Source: Acanthamoeba sp. SK_2022b (taxonomy: Eukaryota > Discosea > Longamoebia > Acanthamoebidae). From it: a DNA stretch of 62,843 nt. Shown here one piece after another: positions 44,602-61,586 of this stretch. The DNA lies in contig JANDJZ010001126.1 of assembly GCA_027943245.1 (NCBI GenBank), positions 1-62,843 on the forward strand. Direction: 5' to 3'. The position numbers and the translations under genes were made by a program. Under the pieces are notes generated by a model, which saw nothing but the letters and a program-made list of their open reading frames with translations, ran no database searches and was not told the DNA's origin. How positions within the stretch are numbered: position 1 is the stretch's first letter; every line of letters starts with the position of its first letter.

Positions 44602-45140
44602 GCGCTGACCGTCGGGTCGCCGGCCACCCAGAAGCGCCACGGCGCGTCGGCGGCCTTCGACACCCCCACGCGAGGCCCGGCCACGACCTGCGCCGGCTCC
44701 TCGACCCGCTCCCCCAGGTGCACCGGCTCCGGGTCGAGCAGGTCGGTGCCCTTGTCCTCGAGCGTGATGCCGAGCGCCTCGGCCAGGTTGCCCGGTCCGC
44801 GGGCCAGGCCGGCGTCGCTCACCCGCGGTCCCCGGCGCTCGCGGGCCAGCTCGAGGCCCTCGACGACGCGTCCGGCTCGCACCAGCACGGCGGACGCCTC
44901 GCCCTCGGGGCTCGTCACGACGTTGGCGCAGTGGTGCAGGCCGTACGAGCGGTACACGTACAGCCGCCACGGCGGGCCGTACATGATGTCCGAGCGCGGC
45001 GTGCGGGTGTAGGCGTGCGAGGCCGGGTCGAGCGGGCCGGCGTAGGCCTCGACCTCGGTGATGACGACCGTGACGCCATGACCGACCAGCGCACGGCCGA
45101 GCAGGGACCGGGCGTCGGCGAGGACGGGCAGCTCGCTCAG
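44556..45140 (-). CDS. mpg: DNA-3-methyladenine glycosylase, apparent CTG start
   Basis: A 194-residue glycosylase of the AAG/MPG type that removes alkylated purines from DNA. TEVEAYAGPLDPASHA carries the catalytic Glu, IMYGPPWRLYVYRSYGLHHC is the damage-recognition segment, and RGPGNLAEALGI binds DNA. The only in-frame ATG (44984) lies after the catalytic Glu and would remove it. No ATG, GTG or TTG exists further upstream in frame. The first plausible start is CTG 45140, which overlaps the stop of the stress-protein gene (CTGA) and gives a typical N-terminus (SELPVLADARSLLGRALVG). A CTG start with translational coupling is therefore proposed. Confidence 0.82.
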   Translation of the reverse strand: MSELPVLADARSLLGRALVGHGVTVVITEVEAYAGPLDPASHAYTRTPRSDIMYGPPWRLYVYRSYGLHHCANVVTSPEGEASAVLVRAGRVVEGLELARERRGPRVSDAGLARGPGNLAEALGITLEDKGTDLLDPEPVHLGERVEEPAQVVAGPRVGVSKAADAPWRFWVAGDPTVSAYRRSPRAPRASSVS

Positions 45141-45520
45141 GGCGCCTTGACCGCCACGACCGGGATGGACGTGTCGAGCATGAGCCGCTGGGCGACGGCG
45201 CCCATGATCAGCTTGCCCACGGGGGTGCGCTTGCGCAGGCCGATGACGAGCAGCTCGGCGCCGCGGTCCTCCAGGACGTCGACGACGGCACCCACGACGT
45301 CCGGGTCCTCGACCTGCGCCACGTCGTGCGCGATGCCGGCGCGGTCGAGCCGCGCGGTGACGTCCGACAGGTCGGCCGGCGGCGGCGTGGTGCCGTCCGG
45401 GCCGGGTCCGACGACGTTCACCACGAGCACCGTCGCGTCACGGCGCAGCGCCTCCTCCACGGCGAACTCGACGGCCGCCCGGCCGTAGTCGTCGGGCCGG
45501 TAGGCGATCGCGATGGTCAT
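45137..45520 (-). CDS. Universal stress protein (UspA family)
   Basis: A 127-residue single-domain Usp. The ATP-binding loop reads GLRKRTPVGKLIMGAVAQRLMLD, matching the G-x-x-G-x9-G-type site with small changes. It begins MTIAIAYRPDDYGRAAV. ATG 45520 lies 6 nt after TAGGCT (45532-45527), so it is probably leaderless. Its stop overlaps the CTG of the glycosylase gene. It is likely the promoter-proximal gene of a two-gene stress operon. Confidence 0.88.
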   Translation of the reverse strand: MTIAIAYRPDDYGRAAVEFAVEEALRRDATVLVVNVVGPGPDGTTPPPADLSDVTARLDRAGIAHDVAQVEDPDVVGAVVDVLEDRGAELLVIGLRKRTPVGKLIMGAVAQRLMLDTSIPVVAVKAP

Positions 45521-45526
45521 GCTGCG

Positions 45527-45532
45527 AGCCTA
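45527..45532 (-). promoter_or_regulatory. -10 element of the usp-mpg operon (leaderless)
   Basis: TAGGCT on the minus strand, 6 nt before ATG 45520. Confidence 0.5.
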
Positions 45533-45561
45533 GCGCCGCGCCGAGGGGACGCCACGGGGGC

Positions 45562-49597
<4,036 letters not shown>

Positions 49598-49601
<4 letters not shown>

Positions 49602-50602
49602 GCGTCGTCCTTCTTCATCGAGGTCTTGTACAGGGCGCTGCGGACCTTCGTGGGGGCACCGGGCAGCACCTGGGTGCCGACGCCCTCGTCGGTGAAGATC
49701 TCCAGCAGGACGGCGTGCGGCTCGCGGCCGTCGACGACCGTGGCGCCGGTGACGCCGCCCTCGACCGCCTTGAGGCAGGCGGTCATCTTCGGGATCATCC
49801 CGCTGGCCAGGGTCGGGATGACCTCGGCCAGGTTCTCGGGCGAGATCTCGCCGATGACGTCGGTGCTCTCGGGCCAGTTGACGTACAGGCCCTCGACGTC
49901 GGTCAGGACGAGCAGCTTCTCGGCCCCGAGCGCGACGGCGAGCGCCGCGGCGGCGGTGTCGGCGTTGACGTTGTGCACCTGGCCGTCGGCGTCCGGCGCG
50001 ACGGTCGAGACGACCGGGATGCGTCCGGCGTCGATGAGGTCCTGCACGGCCTCGGGACGCACGCCGACGACCTCGCCGACCAGGCCCACGTCCACGGGCT
50101 CGCCGTCGACGACGGGCATGGTCTTCTGCGCCGTGAACAGCCCGCCGTCCTCGCCGGACAGGCCGACCGCGAGGTCGCCGTGCTGGTTGAGCAGGCCCAC
50201 GAGCTCACGCCCGACCTGGCCGGTCAGCACCATGCGGACGACCTCCATGGCCTCGGGCGTGGTGACCCGCAGCCCGCCGCGGAACTCGCTCTCGATGCCG
50301 AGCTTGTCGAGCATCGCGCTGATCTGCGGTCCGCCGCCGTGCACGACGACGGGCTTGAATCCGGCCAGGCGCAGGAACACGACGTCCTCGGCGAACGCGC
50401 GCTTGAGCGAGTCGTCGGTCATGGCGTTGCCGCCGTACTTCACCACGACGACCTTGCCGTGGTACTTCTTCAGCCACGGCAGCGCCTCGGCGAGGGTGGC
50501 GGCCTTGGCGGTCGCCTTCTTCCACTCGCCGGGGTTCCACTCGTCCTGGGGCTCCAGGTCGGTGCCGAACGGGCTGCTGTCCGTCATCTCGTGCTCCGTC
50601 AT
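49598..50602 (-). CDS. argB: Acetylglutamate kinase
   Basis: A 334-residue amino-acid kinase that phosphorylates N-acetylglutamate. [10 protein letters not shown] and [11 protein letters not shown] hold the ATP and substrate glycine loops, and [20 protein letters not shown] is the acetylglutamate site. It carries an N-terminal extension of about 45 residues compared with the minimal kinase. In arginine-sensitive kinases an N-terminal helix (here [21 protein letters not shown]) forms the hexamer and binds the inhibitor, so feedback inhibition by arginine is likely. ATG 50602 overlaps the argJ stop (ATGA); ATG 50587 is an alternative. Confidence 0.96.
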
Positions 50603-51750
50603 GTCGAGTACGCCGAGTTCTCGTGGACGTACGCGTGGGTCAGGTCGTTGGTCCAGATGGTCGCCGTCGCGTCCCCGGCCTTGAGGTCGATCGTCACGCC
50701 GACCTGCCGCGGGTCGAGGTCGACGAGCTCGGGCGACTCGGCCGGCCCGCTGTTGCGGCAGACCCAGACGCCGTTGAGCGCGACGTCGAGGTCGGCCGGG
50801 TCGAACGCGGCCTGCGTCGTGCCCACCGAGGCCAGGATGCGGCCCCAGTTGGGGTCCTTGCCGAAGATCGCGGCCTTGAACAGGTTGCTGCGGGCCACCG
50901 AGCGTCCGACCTCGACCGCGTCGTCCTCGCTCGCGGCGTGGACGACCTCGATCGCGATCTCGTGGTCGGCGCCCTCGGCGTCGGCGAGGAGCTCCAGCGC
51001 CAGGCTGTGGCACACCTCGTGGAGCGCGGCCGTGAAGGCGTCCGCCTCGGGCCGGACGCCGGACGCGCCGCTGGCCATGAGCAGCACCGTGTCGTTGGTC
51101 GACTGGCAGCCGTCGGAGTCCAGGCGGTTGAACGTGGTGCGGCACGCCGCGCGCAGCGCCGCGTCGGCCGTGGCCGCGTCGACGTCGGCGTCCGTGGTGA
51201 TGACGACGAGCATCGTGGCCAGCGCCGGGGCGAGCATGCCCGCGCCCTTGGCCATGCCGCCGACGGTGAAGCCGTCGCGAGTGACCTGGGCCTGCTTGGG
51301 CACGCTGTCGGTGGTCATGATGGCGCGCGCCGCCGCCGCTCCCCCGTCGGCGTCCAGCGCGTCGACCGCCGCGGACATGCCGCCCAGCAGGTCGTCGCGG
51401 TCGTTGAGCAGCCCGATGAGACCCGTCGAGCAGACCTGGACCTCGATCGCGCCGACACCCAGGCGCTCGGCGATGAGCTCGGCCGTGGCGTGCGTGGTCT
51501 GGAAGCCCTCGGCGCCGGTGTAGCAGTTGGCCCCGCCGGAGTTGAGCGCGACCGCGGTCGCGCGACCGGCCTTGATGGCCTCCTGGCTCCAGAGCACGGG
51601 GTTGGCCTTGCACCGGTTGGACGTGTAGACGGCGGCCGCGGCACGGCTGGGTCCGTCGTTGACGACCAGGGCGACGTCGGGGTCGCCGCTGGACTTCAGG
51701 CCCGCGGTGACGCCGGACGCGCGGAAGCCCCGGGCGGCGGTGACGCTCAT
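50599..51750 (-). CDS. argJ: Glutamate N-acetyltransferase (ornithine acetyltransferase)
   Basis: A 383-residue self-cleaving enzyme. Cleavage is expected between Ala and Thr in APALATMLV (Thr near 179), giving alpha and beta chains with Thr as the nucleophile. KGAGMLAP before the site and [14 protein letters not shown] after it are typical. It recycles the acetyl group from acetylornithine to glutamate. The start is 34 nt after the argC stop. Confidence 0.96.
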   Translation of the reverse strand: MSVTAARGFRASGVTAGLKSSGDPDVALVVNDGPSRAAAAVYTSNRCKANPVLWSQEAIKAGRATAVALNSGGANCYTGAEGFQTTHATAELIAERLGVGAIEVQVCSTGLIGLLNDRDDLLGGMSAAVDALDADGGAAAARAIMTTDSVPKQAQVTRDGFTVGGMAKGAGMLAPALATMLVVITTDADVDAATADAALRAACRTTFNRLDSDGCQSTNDTVLLMASGASGVRPEADAFTAALHEVCHSLALELLADAEGADHEIAIEVVHAASEDDAVEVGRSVARSNLFKAAIFGKDPNWGRILASVGTTQAAFDPADLDVALNGVWVCRNSGPAESPELVDLDPRQVGVTIDLKAGDATATIWTNDLTHAYVHENSAYST

Positions 51751-51784
51751 GCGGGGACCTCACGGACGAGCAGGGACGAGCGGC

Positions 51785-52831
51785 TCACGGGGCGACTCCT
51801 TCGGTCGGCAGGCCGGTGGTCTCGGGCAGGCCGAGGGCCAGGTTCATGGACTGGATGGCGCCGCCCGCGGTGCCCTTGACCAGGTTGTCGATCGCGGTGA
51901 CGGTGACGAGCCGGCCGGCCCGCTCGTCGACGGCGACCTGGACGAAGGCGTTGTTCGAGCCGAGCGTCGCGGCCGTGGTCGGCCAGACGCCCTCGGGCAG
52001 CAGGTGGACGAACGGCTCGTCGGCGTAGGCCTTCTCGTAGACGGCGCGGACGTCCGCCGCGTCACCGGTCAGGCGCGCGGTGGCCGTGGCCAGGATGCCG
52101 CGGGCCATCGGGACGAGCGTCGGGGTGAAGGAGATGGTCACCTCGTCGGCCCCGGCGCTGCGCAGGTTCTGGACGATCTCCGGGTTGTGCCGGTGCACGC
52201 CGCCGACGCCGTAGGCGGACGCCGAGCCGAGCCCCTCGGACGCGAGCAGGTGCTGCTTGGGTGCCTTGCCGGCACCGGAGAAGCCGTTGGCCAGCACGGC
52301 GACGAGGTCGGTCGGCGCGACGACGCCGGCGCGGACCGCCGGCTGCAGGGCGAGCGTCACCGCGGTGACGTTGCAGCCCGGCACGGCGATGCGCCCGACG
52401 CCGCCGAGCGCGTCGCGCTGGCGTCCCTCCGGGGTGAGCAGCTCGGGCAGGCCGTAGGACCAGGTGCCCGCGTGGTCGCCGCCGTAGTAGTCGGTCCAGT
52501 CCTGCGCCGACGACAGGCGGTGGTCGGCGCCGAGGTCGACGACGAGCGTGTCGTCGCCCAGCGTCGCGGCGACCGCGCCGGACTGGCCGTGTGGCAGGCC
52601 GAGGAACACGACGTCGTGGCCACCGAGGGTGTCGGCGTTGGTCTCCAGCAGCACGCGGTCGTGCAGCGGCGTCAGGTGCGGCTGGTGCTCGACCAGGCGC
52701 GAGCCGGCGCTGGACGCGGCCGTGAGCGCGCCGATCTCCACGTGCGGGTGCTGCAGCAGCAGGCGCAGCACCTCGCCCCCGGCGTACCCGCTCGCTCCCG
52801 CGACGGCGACGGTGATCTTCTTCTCGGGCAT
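51785..52831 (-). CDS. argC: N-acetyl-gamma-glutamyl-phosphate reductase
   Basis: A 348-residue NADPH-dependent reductase that makes N-acetylglutamate semialdehyde. [16 protein letters not shown] is the Rossmann motif, [13 protein letters not shown] holds the catalytic Cys (near 151), and [19 protein letters not shown] is a family signature. It starts 26 nt after the argG stop. Confidence 0.96.
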   Translation of the reverse strand: MPEKKITVAVAGASGYAGGEVLRLLLQHPHVEIGALTAASSAGSRLVEHQPHLTPLHDRVLLETNADTLGGHDVVFLGLPHGQSGAVAATLGDDTLVVDLGADHRLSSAQDWTDYYGGDHAGTWSYGLPELLTPEGRQRDALGGVGRIAVPGCNVTAVTLALQPAVRAGVVAPTDLVAVLANGFSGAGKAPKQHLLASEGLGSASAYGVGGVHRHNPEIVQNLRSAGADEVTISFTPTLVPMARGILATATARLTGDAADVRAVYEKAYADEPFVHLLPEGVWPTTAATLGSNNAFVQVAVDERAGRLVTVTAIDNLVKGTAGGAIQSMNLALGLPETTGLPTEGVAP

Positions 52832-52857
52832 GGTTCGTCCTTCCCTCGGGCGCCGAC

Positions 52858-56162
<3,305 letters not shown>

Positions 56163-56202
56163 CCGCTCGACGCCTCGCTCCCCCGTGCGCAAGGATCACC
56201 CC

Positions 56203-56763
56203 ATGATCTGGATCATCGTCATCGTCGTCGTGCTCGTCCTGCTCGTCGCGCTGGGCGTCGTCGGCTTCAACAAGCTGCGCACCGCCGACGTCGAGGCGCA
56301 GGAGGCGCTGGGCGGCATCGACGTCCAGCTGACCCGCCGCGCCGACCTCATCCCGAACCTGGTCAACACGGTCAAGGGCTACGCGACGCACGAGCGCGGC
56401 GTCTTCGAGGAGGTCACCGCGGCCCGGGCCGCCGCGGCCGGCGCCGCCCGGGGCGGCAGCGTCGCCGACAAGGCGGCCGCCGACGCCCGGCTCGACAACG
56501 CGATCGTCAACGTCATGGCCGTCGCCGAGGCCTACCCGGACCTGCAGGCGTCGACCAACTTCCAGCAGCTGCAGGCCGAGCTGAGCGACACCGAGAACAA
56601 GATCTCGTTCGCCCGCCAGTTCTACAACGACGCCGTCAGCACCCTGAACAAGCTGGTCACCACCATCCCGTGGATGTTCTTCAGCGGCCTGGCCAAGGTC
56701 GGCCAGCGCGAGTTCTACCGGGCGCCGGAGGGCCAGGCCACGCCCCCGACCGTCCAGTTCTGA
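56203..56763 (+). CDS. lemA: LemA family protein
   Basis: A 186-residue protein. One N-terminal membrane helix (residues 2-22) is followed by a long four-helix domain with RRADLIPNLVNTVKGYATHE and SFARQFYNDAVSTLNKLVTTIPW, the LemA signatures. The start has AAGGA 7 nt upstream. It lies 40 nt after the DUF2207 gene and forms an operon with it, ended by a strong terminator. Confidence 0.93.
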   Translation: MIWIIVIVVVLVLLVALGVVGFNKLRTADVEAQEALGGIDVQLTRRADLIPNLVNTVKGYATHERGVFEEVTAARAAAAGAARGGSVADKAAADARLDNAIVNVMAVAEAYPDLQASTNFQQLQAELSDTENKISFARQFYNDAVSTLNKLVTTIPWMFFSGLAKVGQREFYRAPEGQATPPTVQF

Positions 56764-56768
56764 CCCAC

Positions 56769-56812
56769 CACGACGAGGGCCCCGGACCGATCGGTCCGGG
56801 GCCCTCGTCGTG
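56769..56812. terminator. Terminator between lemA and pheT
   Basis: A 44-bp perfect palindrome with 20-bp arms (outer CACGACGAGGGCCCC) around GATC. It lies between convergent stops and probably works both ways. It resembles the terminator at 29363. Confidence 0.93.
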
Positions 56813-56821
56813 CGGTCGGGC

Positions 56822-59320
56822 TCAGCGCAGGACGGCTCCGGCGGCGACGGCCGCCGCCGCGACGGCCGCCTCGCGGGCCGCCTTGATCTCGTCGTCGCCG
56901 AGCGTGTGGTCGGGCGCCCGCAACCGCAGCGCGAAGGCCAGCGACTTCTTGCCCTCGGGCAGCTGCTCGCCGGTGTACACGTCGAACAGGCGCACCGACT
57001 CCACGAGCGGTCCCGACGCGGCCAGCGCGTCGTGCACCTGCTGGGACGGCACGGACGCGTCCACGACCAGGGCCAGGTCCTCCTTGGCGACCGGGAAGGT
57101 CGAGAACGACGGGGCCGGTCCCTGCTCGGGCGCGGCCGCGACGAGCGCGTCCAGGTCGACCTCGGCCGCGACCGTGCGGGCCGGCAGGCCCCAGTCGCGG
57201 ACGACGCGCGGGTGCAGCTCGCCGGCGTGGCCCACGACGGTGCCCTCGACGACGATCGCCCCGCAGCGGCCCGGGTGCCACGGACGCACGTCCGCGGCCC
57301 GCACCTCGACCTCGACGTGGAACGACGCCGCCAGCGCACGCACCGTCTCGACGGCGTCGGCCCAGCTGACGTCGCGGCCCGGGCCGTACCAGCCCGGACG
57401 CTCGCGGTGGCCGGCCATGACCAGGCCGACATGCCACGGCTGGTGCGGCAGCGCCGCGTCCAGGGCCGCGAGCTCGTCGTCGGTCGGACGACGGTCGACG
57501 CCGTAGATCGGCGCCTCCAGGGCGGCGTCGCCGGGCAGGAACACGCGTCCGGTCTCGACCAGCGCGACGTCGGTGTGGCCGCGGCCGAGGTTGAGCACCG
57601 CCGCCTTCAGCAGGCCGACGAGCAGCGTCGTCGTCATGCCCGGCTCCTCGGCCGAGAGCGGGTTCTCCAGCAGCACCTGGCGACGGCGCACGTCGTCGGC
57701 GTCCAGGCCGAGCCGGTCCAGGTCGGCCGGGCCGGCGAACGGGAAGGTCTTGACCTCCACCAGGCCCTGGCCGGCCAGCACGAGGCCGGCCCGGCGGCGC
57801 AGCCGCTGGGCCTTGGTCAGGCCGCGGCCGGCGGGGGCGACGGGCAGGACCGAGGGCACCTGGTCGTACCCGACGACGCGCAGCACCTCCTCGGCCAGGT
57901 CGTACGGGTCGGTGAGGTCGGGACGCCACGGCGGCGGGGTCACGACGAGCTGGTCGCCGTCGACCTCGACCGCGCAGCCGTTGCCCTCCAGGGCGGCGAC
58001 GGCGGTGCCGGCGTCGATGTCGATGCCGGTGACCCGGGCGGCCAGGTCGGCGCGCACCTCGATCGCGGGTTGCTCCGGGGCGCGGCCGACGACCGTGATG
58101 CCCGGCTCGAGCGTGGCGCCGCCGAGCTCGACCATGAGCTGGGCGACCCGCGTGGCCGCGGCCGCCGCGATGGTCGGGTCGATGCCGCGCTCGAAGCGCT
58201 TGGACGCCTCCGACGGCAGCTTCTGCACGCGGGCGGTGCGGGCGATCGTCGCCGGGTCGAAGTAGGCGGCCTCGACGACGACGTCGGTCGTGGTGGCTGA
58301 CAGCTCGACCTCCGCACCGCCCATGACGCCGGCCAGACCGATGGGGCCGCGGTCGTCGCAGATGAGCAGGTCCGACGCGCCCAGGGTGCGGGTCGTGCCG
58401 TCGAGCGTCGTGAGCCTCTCGCCCTCGGTGGCGTGCCGGACGACGATCGGACCTCGCAGCGCTGCCTTGTCGTAGCCGTGGATCGGCTGGCCGAGCTCGA
58501 GCATCACGTAGTTGGTGATGTCGACCGCGAGCGAGATCGAGCGCATGCCGGCGCCCTCGACGGCGCGGACCATCCAGTCCGGCGTGGGACGCGACGGGTC
58601 GAAGCCGGTGACGGTGAGCGCGGTGAACACCGGGCAGGCCTCCGGGGCCTCGACCGAGACCGGGTAGGCGCCCGGACCGTCGCCGGCGTGCGGCTCCAGC
58701 GCGGCGGGGTCGTGGAACGGGACGCCGAGCGCCAGGCCGGCGTCGCGGGCGACGCCGCGCATCGACAGCGCGTACGCGCGGTCGGGGTTCACCTCGAGGT
58801 CGAGGATCTCCTGGTCCAGCCCGAGCAGGGCGATGGCGTCGTCTCCGGGCTCGGCCCGGCCGGGCTCGAGCACGATGATGCCGCTGGCGTCGCCGGGCAG
58901 GCCCAGCTCGGCCAGCGAGCAGATCATGCCGTCGGACACGTGCCCGTACGTCTTGCGCGCGGTGATCTCGAAGCCCAGGGCCGGCAGCACCGTGCCGGGC
59001 AGCGAGACGACGACGAGGTCGCCCTCGACGAAGTTGTGCGCGCCGCAGACGATGCCGCGTCCGGCCGGCAGCTCGTCGGTGGCCGGCTCGTTGTGCTCGG
59101 GGCCGACGTCGACCCGGCACCAGTTGATCGTCTTGCCGTTCTTCTGCGGCTCCTTGACGAGCGACAGGACGCGGCCGACGACCAGCGGGCCGCTGACGCC
59201 CGACGACACGATCTCCTCGAGCTTGAGGTCGAACGCGGTCAGCCGGTCGGCCAGCTGCTGGGTGGACAGGTCCTGCGGCAGCTCGACGTACTCGCGCAGC
59301 CAGGACAGGGGTACTCGCAT
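56822..59320 (-). CDS. pheT: Phenylalanyl-tRNA synthetase beta subunit
   Basis: The 832-residue beta chain. It starts MRVPLSWLREYVELP, followed by the tRNA-binding OB domain (about 40-150), B3/B4 editing domain, B5 domain (ITNYVMLELGQPIHGYD, RFERGIDP), catalytic-like core and C-terminal ferredoxin-like anticodon-binding domain (near 740-832, SFSTFPVAKEDLALVVD). It pairs with PheS as a tetramer. Its ATG overlaps the pheS stop by one base (TGATG). Confidence 0.97.
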   Translation of the reverse strand: MRVPLSWLREYVELPQDLSTQQLADRLTAFDLKLEEIVSSGVSGPLVVGRVLSLVKEPQKNGKTINWCRVDVGPEHNEPATDELPAGRGIVCGAHNFVEGDLVVVSLPGTVLPALGFEITARKTYGHVSDGMICSLAELGLPGDASGIIVLEPGRAEPGDDAIALLGLDQEILDLEVNPDRAYALSMRGVARDAGLALGVPFHDPAALEPHAGDGPGAYPVSVEAPEACPVFTALTVTGFDPSRPTPDWMVRAVEGAGMRSISLAVDITNYVMLELGQPIHGYDKAALRGPIVVRHATEGERLTTLDGTTRTLGASDLLICDDRGPIGLAGVMGGAEVELSATTTDVVVEAAYFDPATIARTARVQKLPSEASKRFERGIDPTIAAAAATRVAQLMVELGGATLEPGITVVGRAPEQPAIEVRADLAARVTGIDIDAGTAVAALEGNGCAVEVDGDQLVVTPPPWRPDLTDPYDLAEEVLRVVGYDQVPSVLPVAPAGRGLTKAQRLRRRAGLVLAGQGLVEVKTFPFAGPADLDRLGLDADDVRRRQVLLENPLSAEEPGMTTTLLVGLLKAAVLNLGRGHTDVALVETGRVFLPGDAALEAPIYGVDRRPTDDELAALDAALPHQPWHVGLVMAGHRERPGWYGPGRDVSWADAVETVRALAASFHVEVEVRAADVRPWHPGRCGAIVVEGTVVGHAGELHPRVVRDWGLPARTVAAEVDLDALVAAAPEQGPAPSFSTFPVAKEDLALVVDASVPSQQVHDALAASGPLVESVRLFDVYTGEQLPEGKKSLAFALRLRAPDHTLGDDEIKAAREAAVAAAAVAAGAVLR

Positions 59321-60423
59321 CAGAGCTCCACTCCGAACGCCTCGGTGAAACGGATGTCGCCGTCGATCAGGTCGCGCAGGTCGGCGATGTCGTAGCGGCC
59401 GGTGATGGTGCGGTCCAGGCCGATGCCGAAGGCGAAGCCGGAGTACCGCTCGGGGTCGACGCCGCAGGCGATGAGCACCCGCGGGTTCACCACGCCGCAG
59501 CCGCCCCACTCGATCCAGCCTTCGCCGCGGCACGTGCGGCACTCGGCGACGGCGCCGGGCTCGTTGTGGCACACGTAGCAGAGCAGGTCCATCTCGGCGC
59601 TCGGCTCGGTGAACGGGAAGTACGACGGCCGGAAGCGCGTCGTCGTGCCCTCGCCGTAGATCGCCTGGGCGAAGTGGTCGAGCGTGCCCTTGAGGTGGGC
59701 CATGGTCAGGCCCTCGTCGATGGCCAGCCCCTCGACCTGGTGGAAGACCGGCGAGTGCGTCGCGTCGAGCTCGTCGGTGCGGAAGACGCGTCCGGGCACG
59801 GCGACGTAGATCGGCGGCTTGCGGGTGAGCATCGTGCGCGCCTGCACCGGCGACGTGTGGGTGCGCAGCACCATGGCCGCCTTCTCGGGCGTGACCCAGA
59901 AGGTGTCCTGCATGGTGCGCGCCGGGTGGTCGGGGCCGAGGTTCAGCGCGTCGAAGTTCAGCCACTCGGCCTCGACCTCGGGCCCCTCGGCGACCTCCCA
60001 GCCCATGGCGGTGAAGATGTCGGCGACGTGCTCCTGCACGGTGGTCAGCGGGTGCCGGGCGCCGCGCGGAGCCCGGTCCCAGGGCAGCGTGACGTCGACG
60101 GTCTCCTCGGCCAGGGCGCGCTCCTCGGCCTCAACCTCCAGGACGGTGGTGCGCTCGGCGAGCGCCTTGCTCACCGCGCCGCGCGCCTGGCCGACGCGCT
60201 GGCCGGCCTCCTTGCGGGCCTGCGGCGGCAGGGCGCCGATCTCGCGGTTGGCCAGCGCCAGCGCGGAGCGGTCGCCGGCGTGGTCGAGCCGCACCTGCTT
60301 GAGCTGCTCGAGCGTGCTCGCCGCGGCGATCGCCGCGAGCGCCTCGTCGCGGGCGCGCTCGACCTCGTCGGCACGCAGCGGCGTGACCTCGACGGGGTCG
60401 TACTCGGAGTTGGGGGCCGACAT
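59320..60423 (-). CDS. pheS: Phenylalanyl-tRNA synthetase alpha subunit
   Basis: The 367-residue catalytic chain of the class II synthetase. An N-terminal coiled coil (about 20-100) precedes the core with HPLTTVQEHVADIFTAMGW, LRTHTSPVQARTML (motif 2 region), YFPFTEPSAEMD and GIGLDRTITGRYDIADLR (motif 3). A CxxC...CxxC segment (CYVCHN and CRTC) near 285-305 may bind zinc, as in many PheS. ATG 60423 has GAGAGG upstream. The promoter -10 element TAGGAT lies at 60466-60461. Confidence 0.97.
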   Translation of the reverse strand: MSAPNSEYDPVEVTPLRADEVERARDEALAAIAAASTLEQLKQVRLDHAGDRSALALANREIGALPPQARKEAGQRVGQARGAVSKALAERTTVLEVEAEERALAEETVDVTLPWDRAPRGARHPLTTVQEHVADIFTAMGWEVAEGPEVEAEWLNFDALNLGPDHPARTMQDTFWVTPEKAAMVLRTHTSPVQARTMLTRKPPIYVAVPGRVFRTDELDATHSPVFHQVEGLAIDEGLTMAHLKGTLDHFAQAIYGEGTTTRFRPSYFPFTEPSAEMDLLCYVCHNEPGAVAECRTCRGEGWIEWGGCGVVNPRVLIACGVDPERYSGFAFGIGLDRTITGRYDIADLRDLIDGDIRFTEAFGVEL

Positions 60424-60460
60424 GGCGGACCTCTCTGCAGGACGTACGCGGGACCCGTCG

Positions 60461-60466
60461 ATCCTA
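60461..60466 (-). promoter_or_regulatory. -10 element of the pheST operon
   Basis: TAGGAT on the minus strand, about 37 bp before the pheS start, leaving a short leader with a ribosome-binding site. No attenuator was seen. Confidence 0.5.
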
Positions 60467-60488
60467 GTGGCGTCCGCACCGGCGGCGG

Positions 60489-60507
60489 CGCGCGGGAGCC
60501 CCGCGCG
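60489..60507 (-). terminator. Terminator of the histidine kinase gene
   Basis: CGCGCGGG and CCCGCGCG form an 8-bp perfect hairpin with a 3-nt loop, 7 nt past the kinase stop. Confidence 0.65.
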
Positions 60508-60513
60508 GACCGC

Positions 60514-61560
60514 TCAGTCGTTCAGCTCGGCCGGCTCGGCCACCGGGAGCCAGAAGCTGATCTCCGCTCCCCCGCCCTCGGCGTCCTTGACGTCGATGTG
60601 GCCGCCGTGCTGGTCGACGATGCCGCGGACGATGTACATGCCCAGGCCCGTGCCGGCGCCGGGGCCGGAGCGCCAGAACCGGCTGAAGATCCGCATGCGC
60701 GACTCCTCGGGGATGCCCGGTCCCCGGTCGCGCACGAGCAGGCGCACGCCCGGCTCGCCCTCGTGGACCTCCGGGCGGACGACGAGGGCGCGCAGGCCCT
60801 GGCCGTGGCGCACGGCGTTCTCGACCAGGTTGGCCAGCACCTGGGTGATGCGGTCGGCGTCGCCCCACACGACCGGGACGTCCTCGGGCACCTCCAGCTC
60901 GCCCTCCCAGCCGCCGGTCACGAACACGCCGGCCAGGACGCGGGCGGCGAGGTCGTCGAGCTGCACCGGGCCGCGGCGCAGCGTCAGGCGTCCGGAGTCG
61001 ATGCGCGCGGCGTCGAGCAGCTCGGTGATGAGCCGGGTGAGCCGGTCGGCGTCCGCGTCGACCGTGGCGAGCATGAACTGCTTCTGCTCGTCGGAGAAGC
61101 GGTCCCACTTGGTCAGCAGCGTGGAGACGAAGCCCTTGATGCCGGTCAGCGGCGAGCGCAGCTCGTGGGCGACGGTGGCGATGAGGTCGGAGCGCTCGCG
61201 GTCGCGCTGGTTGCGGATGCGCGCGTTGCGGACCGAGACGACCAGGCGGACGACCGGCCCGAGCGGCTTCTCGCGCACCAGCCGGGCGGTGATGAGGTAC
61301 TCGCTGCCGCGCGGCGACCACCACGACTGCTCCGAGATGCGGGTGCGGGTCGCGAGCCCGCCGTAGGGGTCGACGCACTCGAACCACGAGTGTCCGTTGA
61401 GGTCGTCGAAGGGCAGGGCCTCGGCCAGGTGCATGCCCAGCATCTCGTCGCCCTGGGCGCGCGCGAGCTGGCGGACGAAGCCGTTGACGTACTCCACCCG
61501 GCCGTCCGGCCCGGCGACGATGAGTCCGTCCGGCAGCTCGTCGAGATCGACGTCGGTCAC
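60514..61560 (-). CDS. PAS-domain sensor histidine kinase
   Basis: A 348-residue soluble kinase. A PAS sensor occupies residues about 5-115 (LPDGLIVAGPDGRVEYVNGF, EMLGMHLAEALPF). HisKA follows with the phosphorylated His in ATVAHELRSPLTGIKGF. The HATPase domain contains VLANLVENAVRHG (N box), VRDRGPGIP (G1) and GTGLGMYIVRGIVDQHGG (G2). It has no membrane segment and no adjacent response regulator, so its partner lies elsewhere. GTG 61560 has GGGGGGTG upstream, and a TAGCGT -10 candidate (61594-61589) lies in the end of the preceding gene. A longer in-frame start would have to begin inside the methyltransferase gene. Confidence 0.9.
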   Translation of the reverse strand: MTDVDLDELPDGLIVAGPDGRVEYVNGFVRQLARAQGDEMLGMHLAEALPFDDLNGHSWFECVDPYGGLATRTRISEQSWWSPRGSEYLITARLVREKPLGPVVRLVVSVRNARIRNQRDRERSDLIATVAHELRSPLTGIKGFVSTLLTKWDRFSDEQKQFMLATVDADADRLTRLITELLDAARIDSGRLTLRRGPVQLDDLAARVLAGVFVTGGWEGELEVPEDVPVVWGDADRITQVLANLVENAVRHGQGLRALVVRPEVHEGEPGVRLLVRDRGPGIPEESRMRIFSRFWRSGPGAGTGLGMYIVRGIVDQHGGHIDVKDAEGGGAEISFWLPVAEPAELND

Positions 61561-61586
61561 TCCGTGAACACCCCCCGTGCTCGCGG

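Noticed and set aside
44556..44984. Glycosylase gene starting at ATG 44984
   Set aside because: This start would remove the catalytic Glu and the N-terminal third of the domain, although the reading frame upstream is intact and family-like.
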